Positions 56,983-64,000 of a stretch of DNA of 64,000 nt are shown one piece after another; the first letter of the stretch is position 1, and every line of letters begins with the position of its first letter. Made by a program: the position numbers and the translations under genes. Below the pieces are notes generated by a model. The model was not told the origin of the DNA. It did not search any database and saw only the letters and a list, made by a program, of their open reading frames with translations. The DNA comes from Euclidia mi (taxonomy: Eukaryota; Arthropoda; Insecta; Lepidoptera; Erebidae). The stretch is taken from the NCBI GenBank assembly GCA_944739405.2, contig OX123182.2, positions 37,697,598 to 37,761,597 on the forward strand, written 5' to 3'.

Positions 56983-59476
56983 TGTATATAAACTATGTAT
57001 GTACATATACTCACGCCTTATTCCCGTCGGGGTAGGCAGAGACAACAGGGCCCTGTTTAATAAAGCTGACAATTCGACAAATATGTCAAAAAAAGACAAA
57101 ATTGTAGAATTGTCGCGCTTAAGCTGTTAAATAAAAGTGACAAATAAATCAAAGATCGACGAAAAGATTTTAGATTTGTTAAAAATGACTGATGTAAGAT
57201 TCTAAAAATGAAATGAACATTTTATTTATATGTGTTAGATTCTTCGGAAATGTTTTTGTTATAGTTGACATACTTCTTGTATGGTTAGCTATTTCCAAAA
57301 CGTTCTACTTTCAGACCTAAGAAAAACAATAACAAAGAGCCATGACAAGTCTACGTTTACAAAACAATTGCGTAGATAATTCCTGGACGCATGAAAAGGG
57401 AGATTGTTTGTTTTGAGACCTTCCTTCGTCTTGTTTATCAAAACTAGCATTATTAAATGTGCTTGTTGAGTTTATTCAGAAAAATAACCCGTGCTTTTAA
57501 AACGATGTACCGATGTTTTTTCGTCCTAGAAGTAGTTCCTGTGTCACTTGAACTTGAGACATTGAATACTTAAAGTGCATACATTATTATAGTGTACTAG
57601 ACTTCGCCTGCGTGGGCCTATTTTTATTTACCCCTTAGGGTTACGATTTCCAAAAATATTCTCCTAGAGCAACCCTACTCCCCCTAAGGAACATACTTAC
57701 TTTCATACTAAATTTCAGCTTCTGGCGCCCTGTACTTTCGGCTGCTGAAGTTTATCATCAGTGTGTAGACGTCATTAGTGTAGTGTGTCGAAATACCGAC
57801 ATTGCGCACTAAAATAAAAACCAAGTGAGGGTAGGTGCCGAAACCCGCACTTCCACAAGACGGTGCTGAGCTCTCATCAGTCTCTCCGTGACCACGATCG
57901 GTGCAAGACGATCGAAACGTCGGTAACAAATAAGTATTTATACCTTAAATCACTTAATTTTACGCGATTAAGACCCGCTTAATTATTTTGTATGATGCGC
58001 GTTGTCTGCCAATCAGTCAGTACCGCAAACATTTTATATACACAGAAGATACTTTGCCCCTTACAATATTGATTGGAAATTCAAATCCGCCACTATGTCT
58101 GCGGGTTGATCACTCAATCTAATACGCTATCCATATAGTCTACAATAAGAAGAATAAAATTATACTAACAAGTTCAACCAAATACCATATGTGTGTGCAA
58201 TGAATACATGTGACCTGAAATTTTTGCTTTTAGGCTATCACGGCTTGTTATAACTAAGTATGGTTATTTTCGGCTATATCTGCCTATCACTTTAAATAAT
58301 AGCGAAGCAATTAAAACAATTCAAGAACTTAATACGAACTGATAGAACAATACCATTTTAGTTATTAAGTATAATCGTACTTAATGACTTACAAATTGTA
58401 TTTGATTTGATAAGGTAATTAGTTCGTCAAAGGATTGATCATATATTGATAGGTACAATTATATTTTACTAGATTTCGCCTGCGGCTCTGCCCACGTGGT
58501 AGGTACTATTTTGCCCCTTTACCTTCTTGTATGAATGAAAAAAAAAGGATTATTTTTTTCTTATATCTCACACAAGACAATTGTGTGAGATATAAGAAAA
58601 AAATAATCCAAAAGCGAGAATAATTACTGTGGTACCAAATTTTGATATAAATAAACTATATTCCTACGACCCAACTGTAGGCGGGCGTGGAGACGACTGC
58701 CGCGCCGCGCTAAAACAATATTACGCCTTGTATATAATTTGTAGCGTCAGCAGCCGCTACACCCCCTTGATGGGGGAATTTCTAAAAACGTTCCTTAGTG
58801 CACCCCTGCGGTCCCGAAGGAACATACATGCCAAATTTCAGCTTTTTGCAGCCATTCAGCCTTAATGTTGGCTGTGCGTTCTCTGCCAGACAGTGAGTAA
58901 CGCAGAAATGTTATATAATTATACAGAAGATGACGAATTGACTGGGAACTACCATTTCCTGAATGAGATTGACACATTCAGTCGTTAAGTCATTGTTTTA
59001 ATTACGGATTCAGTTATCAAGTTTTTATTTCATTCTGTCATCATCGCTTGAGTGCAAGGAACAATTAATTGGATCACGTAATTAAAATGGCTATCTCCAT
59101 AATCTATTAATAGATGATAGGTTATCTTATTCTTTCTTGTAAAACAGATCCGGTAGACGGGCTTAAATAATTACTGAAGTATACTTACTTCTTTTTTACA
59201 ATAAGTGTTGCTTCCAGGAAGGAAAATATATTGATTTATGGAAGAAGTGTGGGGAGGCCTACACCCTGCAGTAGGATGTCACAAAAAAATCCTTACAGTA
59301 AAAACGCGAAAATTTGTGTCTTGTCGAGAAATTTTATGGTCTTAGGCCCAGTTTGTCTGTTTCTGGATAGGCCTTATCATCCAGCTTAATTCAGGTTTGG
59401 AACGCAATTTGTGTTAGACGGCGGTGGTCATTAGTCTCGGAAGTTTGTATTTGAAGCACTATAGACATTATTTTTC

Positions 59477-59711
59477 ACGCCTGTATCCCCGAAGGGGCAG
59501 GCAGAGGTGTAATATTACACCCACATTTTGCCATGAATTTTTAGGTCCCACGTAATAGGGGGCGAGCCTATTGCCGTTACCGTGCACATCACCAGACTCC
59601 ATGCTGCTACTGAGAATTCGGGAAAACCCAGTAACACTTTTGCCCGACCCGGGAATCGAACCCAGGATCTCCGATCAGCAATCACATGCGCTATCCACTG
59701 GACCACAAAAG
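59477..59711 (-). mobile_element. tRNA-derived SINE, family S (duplicate of 53323-53557)
   Basis: A copy made by the tandem duplication, not an independent insertion: flanks and internal changes are the same as at 53323-53557. Confidence 0.85.
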
Positions 59712-59770
59712 TAGAATATTAAGCGCTTCAAATAAAAACTTCTCTTGTACTTCAAGTACTAGCCCATAAT

Positions 59771-59979
59771 ATTGTATGTATGTACTCTTGATTAAAGATC
59801 TTGTGCTTCACAAACAGTCTTTCACCGGAGACAAAGAACACCCAGACGCTAAACATTTTCAACAGATTTGGAGAAAAGACGAGATTTTATCCCGTGTGGG
59901 GATCGAACCAACAACTGTTGGCATCCAAGTTAAGCGCCGAAACGATCGCTTAAACTACTCCAGCATTTTCTCTTAGCTG
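59771..59979 (-). mobile_element. tRNA-derived SINE, family E (duplicate of 53617-53825)
   Basis: Same sequence and flanks as 53617-53825. Confidence 0.7.
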
Positions 59980-60088
59980 TAAAAGTAGTTTGGCTGTTAA
60001 GTAGGAATGTGTCCTAAACAACTCTAGTGCAATAAGTTTAATTACAATTTAAAGAGCGCAAAGGCCAGTCCTCAAGGTCAGTCACTCC

Positions 60089-60439
60089 TTGCCTTTCCTA
60101 TTTCCAACACGAGATCTGTACCAACTTTCGGACGTCCTGACAGTGTGCCAACTGTATATCCTAAGCGCTGTTCTAAAGCAGCACACCCTGCTTCCGTTCG
60201 ATTCGTCCCAATTAACCAAGCGTTGGGTAAATAAAATTTGTTCGTCACTAGACAACCAATGGTCCACATCGTTCGCTACAAGGTTCTTTGGTTTTTTGGG
60301 AGGATATTTACATAACAAAGTAAATAAGGAGTTATCTGTTTACTCTCTTACAAAATATCGCTGCAAAGAAAGGGTTTCTGGCTGGCTACAATCTCTCAGT
60401 TACGACGAAACAGAAAATTTACTACACGTTCCATCATAA
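60089..60439 (+). pseudogene. LINE reverse-transcriptase C-terminus (duplicate of 53935-54285)
   Basis: The same 116-codon frame with no change in translation relative to 53935-54285. Confidence 0.6.
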
Positions 60440-60455
60440 ACACACAAACACAAAC

Positions 60456-60488
<33 letters not shown>

Positions 60489-61375
60489 CCACACGCACAC
60501 ACACACACACACACACCACACGCACACACACACACACACGCAAATACTCACACATTATTATATATTTATCTTTATGATTATTAGATTAGCATTTGCACAT
60601 CCCTCACATAATAATACAATTAGACTACTTACCAAGCACCAACATTGTTTACAGTCGTAAGAGGCTGGTAATTTGTCATACAGGTTTAGGGTTGAGCTAC
60701 ACCTATCAGCACCGCATCGCACTTTGTTATGTTTCTATCCTTTTCCGTCACTTAGGACCGTCATTTACTAGAGCGAGAAAGAGAGAGGGAACGCCTCAGC
60801 ACGCCGCGGAATCGAAAAGGCGATCGGCAACACGGAAAAAATGCGATAGCATGCTGAGAGGCGACGGAATGCTGACGCGCGCGTCGGGATGCTTACGCGC
60901 GCTATAGCATGCTATAGCATCCTTTCGCCGCCGATCGCGTGCGAACGCGCGCTGGCGCACGCTGGCGCGCGCGGCGGTGTGCTGCCGCGTGCTGGTGCTG
61001 ATTCGTTTAGATTTTTCGAATTCTTTTCTTTTTACTCTTGTTATTTTGCATTTCTTGCAAAATGCACGCTATTACTACTGCTCTCTCTTCAGCTGTGCTA
61101 TCCGGTATTCTCTCGTTTTCCATAAATTCATTTGCACTAATATTGTTTGCCATAATCATCCCCGATCATAATATTTACTTGCACTATTATCATTTATACT
61201 AATAACGTTTGCCATAACAACTCAACAGTGATAACTTTTATTTGCCATAAAATGACTTTCTATAACAACATATATCATAATAATTAGTTTTCATAAGTAA
61301 CACATCTCATAATCGACTCTTGACATAATCAAAATTTGATATTATTATGAAAATAATACATAATATTGTTAGGTC

Positions 61376-61835
61376 GAAATTAATTATCGTTAATACCCCG
61401 ACTCAGTGCAATCCGACTCGGATAGGTTGGGTTAGGGTTCTCTTTTGACCCTCAACCCAAAAATAGGAGCCCTGCGAAGCAGGGTTCCGTCAACTTAGTC
61501 CACATTCTTCACACTAGTTTAATAAACTGAAGTTGAATTAATTATCGTTAACACACCGACTCAGTGCAATCCGACTCGGATAGGTTAGGTTAGGGTTCTC
61601 TTTTGACCCTTACCCCAAAATAGGAGCCCTGCGAAGCAGGGCTTCGTCAACTTAGTCCACATTCTTCACACTAGTTTAATAAACTGAAGTTGAATTAATT
61701 ATCGTTAACACCCCTACTCAGTGCAATCCGACTCGGATAGGTTAGGTTAGGGTTCTCTTTTGACCCTTAACCCAAAAATAGGAGCCCTGCGAAGCAGGGC
61801 TCCGTCAACTTAGTCCACATTCTTCACACTAGTTT
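61376..61835. repeat. Three tandem ~157 bp units with hairpins (duplicate)
   Basis: Same three units and the same unit-specific changes as 55222-55681, which shows the duplication copied the array as a block. Confidence 0.9.
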
Positions 61836-63331
61836 CTATTTTCTTCTTAGATTATTGAAAACGAAAATTATAGCAAATACATTTATGGATTTAAATTATT
61901 ATGACACTTGATCGATTATGACCAATGGAATTAGTGAAAGTCATTTTATGTCATTTCACGATTATGACAACTGAAGCGTTATTTCTAATGAAATTATGGC
62001 AAATACCAGTATGGCATATGAAATTATGGCATTTTAAATTATGGCAAACATTAGTAAACCGTGCTATCCATTTCGAACTTGAAACTATACTGTGACCAAA
62101 ACAAATGTGAAAAGAACGTGGCGGAATGCTTCAGCACGCTATAGCTCGCTGACGCGTGCGTTCGCATTCCGCAGCACACAAATACGATCGCACGCTATCG
62201 AGTGCTGCAGCACTCTCAAGCACAGGCGGAACAAATGCGATTCCGTGCTGACAGATGTAGCTTACCTTACCTAGTACAGATACCAGTCTCTCGCACAGAC
62301 ATCACCTGTAACTTACATTTTTAAGGCATCTCATTGTAATAATTTCTGTGTGAGAGAGAAATAAATTATTTCTATAAAAAAAAAGTTAATATTTCCATTT
62401 CATATTCCATTCAATCGCTTTACGGTGTGTATAATAATTACGTAAATTATTTGTTTCACGAATCAGCCAGGCAGCACTGGCTTTGCTCGCGCGTAATGAT
62501 AATTAGGTACCGTTAGATATTATAATTTGTAGTGTCATCAGCCTCTAGGACTGAAAATTAAATTAGAATTAGCTGTATTATTCAAATTTTTATATGAGTT
62601 AAAATAACGTAATATTTTTTTAGATATCGTATACAATATGTATATGAGCATCAAAGGCGAGGTCTCGTCCAGCAGTGGATTGTTAGGCGCTGATGATGTT
62701 AATTATAAGTAAAAGTATTATAACAATATTATAACTAATAGTATATGCTATATCAAAGTGCGTGTAAATGGGATTTTATAGCTAAAAGCAATGTTTAGTT
62801 ATCTTACATTGCCATAACGTATAAAAATAAGTTAAACAACGTATCTAATGAATTTGTTATACTATACATTCATGATAAAAAAATATGTGAGAAATATGTG
62901 ATCAGTATAGAATTATACTTATGCTGATATCAATTTATATCCGATTGTATGATAATTTATTTTATTTATTAAACTTACATTACAATCAAATTAACATTTA
63001 TCGTTGTTTTATTAGATAGCTACTATTCATTCCATATTTACTGGCTGATTTCATTGAATATTTAAGTAGGTAGTTTATATTGCAAAATAAATAACATTCA
63101 TATGTATGAATGTTATTTATTTTGCAATATAAACTATGTATATAAACTATGTATGTACATATACTCACGCCTTATTCCCGTCGGGGTAGGCAGAGACAAC
63201 AGGGCCCTGTTTAATAAAGCTGACAATTCGACAAATATGTCAAAAAAAGACAAAATTGTAGAATTGTCGCGCTTAAGCTGTTAAATAAAAGTGACAAATA
63301 AATCAAAGATCGACAGGTGAAATCTATACTA

Positions 63332-64000
63332 TCTATACTAATATAATAAAGCGGAAGAGTTTGTTTGTTTGTTTGTTTATTTGTTTGTTTGTTTGTTTGT
63401 TTGAACGCGCTAATCTCAGGAACTACCGGTCGGATCTGAAAAATTCTTTTTGTATACGATAGCCCAGTTATTCCGGAAGGCTATAGGCTATATAACATAA
63501 CGCTTCGACCCTTTGGGGCCGGGCAAAAGGCTAAAAAGGCTAAAAGATAATGTCGGCTAATCTCAGGAACTAGCAGTCGGATTTAAAAAATTGTTATTGC
63601 CTATGATAGCCCAATTATTCCGAAAGGCTATAGGCTATATAAAATTACGCCACAACTGATAGGGGCCAGACAAAAATAATAAGATGATCAGACGAGAAGG
63701 GGGAGGGTTGGGTCAAAGGCAAACAAAGGCTAAATGAATAGGATACAATCTATATGGGTATCGTTTTCGGCATTTTCGGGACACTGATTAATAATATGAA
63801 ATGTATTTAGTGATCCAAGATGGCGGACGGGAAATCAAAGATGTCGGATGGGAAAATTTTAAAACTCAATATGGGTATCACCTTCGATATTTTAAGGGGT
63901 GGGGAATCGAAATACAACATCTATTTCGTGATCAAAGATGGCGGGTGGGCAATCAAAGATTGCGGATGGGAAAATTAAAAAATATCAATATTGGTATCGT
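63332..64000 (+). mobile_element. Helitron-like non-autonomous element, runs past window end
   Basis: It starts TCTATACTAATATAATAAAG after an A, followed by GCGGAAGAG, a (GTTT)n run and GAACGCGCTAATCTCAGGAA, the opening also seen at 24600. Two diverged internal repeats, GGCTATAGGCTATATAACAT and GGCTATAGGCTATATAAAAT, lie about 180 bp apart. Further on, CAAAGATGGCGG/GATGGGAAAAT phrases repeat. The 3' end is outside the window. Confidence 0.65.

Larger units (their letters stand above)
51007..57160. repeat. Tandem duplication, unit 1 (6,154 bp)
   Basis: The unit begins GAAAAGATTTTAGATTTG and ends AAATCAAAGATCGAC; the next base starts unit 2. Every landmark in this unit recurs exactly 6,154 bases later, including the CA microsatellite at the same length. 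The only difference I found is C at 56175 against T at 62329. There is no homology at the junction beyond a base or so. Confidence 0.95.
57161..63314. repeat. Tandem duplication, unit 2 (6,154 bp)
   Basis: It repeats 51007-57160 from GAAAAGATTTTAGATTTG to AAAGATCGAC. All structures recur at +6,154: family C (57590-57729, 58466-58929), family F-related (57734-58004), 29 bp-arm repeat (58547-58609), SINE S (59477-59711), SINE E (59771-59979), LINE fragment (60089-60439), microsatellite (60442-60547), GC blocks (60754-61004, 62114-62259), tandem units (61376-61835) and palindrome (63071-63136). Confidence 0.95.

Overview
This 64 kb window is eukaryotic, AT-rich, non-coding genomic DNA, almost certainly from a moth or butterfly (Lepidoptera). 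Three things point that way: tRNA-derived SINEs whose 3' tail reads CCTCTGCCTACCCCTTCGGGG; CATCATCAGCC-ended SINEs with CCACTGCTGGAC; and piggyBac, Helitron-like, Jockey/CR1-type and gypsy-type elements in the forms usual for lepidopteran genomes. The assignment rests on recognised repeat style, not on a database match. No complete host gene could be established. The window reads as intergenic or intronic sequence filled with transposable elements. Most open frames are short and lie inside repeats.

1-26 kb: scattered SINEs of several families (682-918, 960-1275, 7812-8197, 9755-10005, 11884-12138, 12813-13039, 18382-18598, 21841-22094, 25333-25633, 25811-26121), a CpG-rich inverted-repeat MITE (5116-5421), two reverse-transcriptase fragments (8250-8475; the longer 15305-16845), a 799 bp non-autonomous element flanked by TTAA (22119-22917) and a small Helitron-like element (24600-24799). 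A 97-codon frame ending in a membrane segment (19151-19444) is one of the few non-repeat coding candidates.

26-34 kb: a young LTR retrotransposon on the minus strand (27084-33699) with 802 bp LTRs that differ at only two positions I could find, CGCG target duplication, TATA box, AATAAA, a tRNA-Leu-like primer site and the last codons of a gypsy-type Pol. Its 5 kb interior has no gag-pol and carries a 34-unit 12 bp minisatellite. It sits inside an older inverted-repeat element.

34-51 kb: more SINEs, a decayed piggyBac element (39952-42300) with intact ends and a SINE inside its transposase, a candidate host exon beside it (39712-39835, minus), a possible coding remnant cut by a SINE (46965-47303, minus), and two inverted structures (49241-49757 and 50663-50982).

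51-63.3 kb: a perfect-length 6,154 bp head-to-tail duplication (51007-57160 and 57161-63314), nearly identical throughout. Each unit holds SINEs, a LINE reverse-transcriptase tail, a CA microsatellite, GC-rich CG/GCATGC mosaic blocks, a three-copy hairpin repeat and two perfect palindromes. It is either a very recent duplication or an assembly artefact. From 63332 a Helitron-like element runs off the end.
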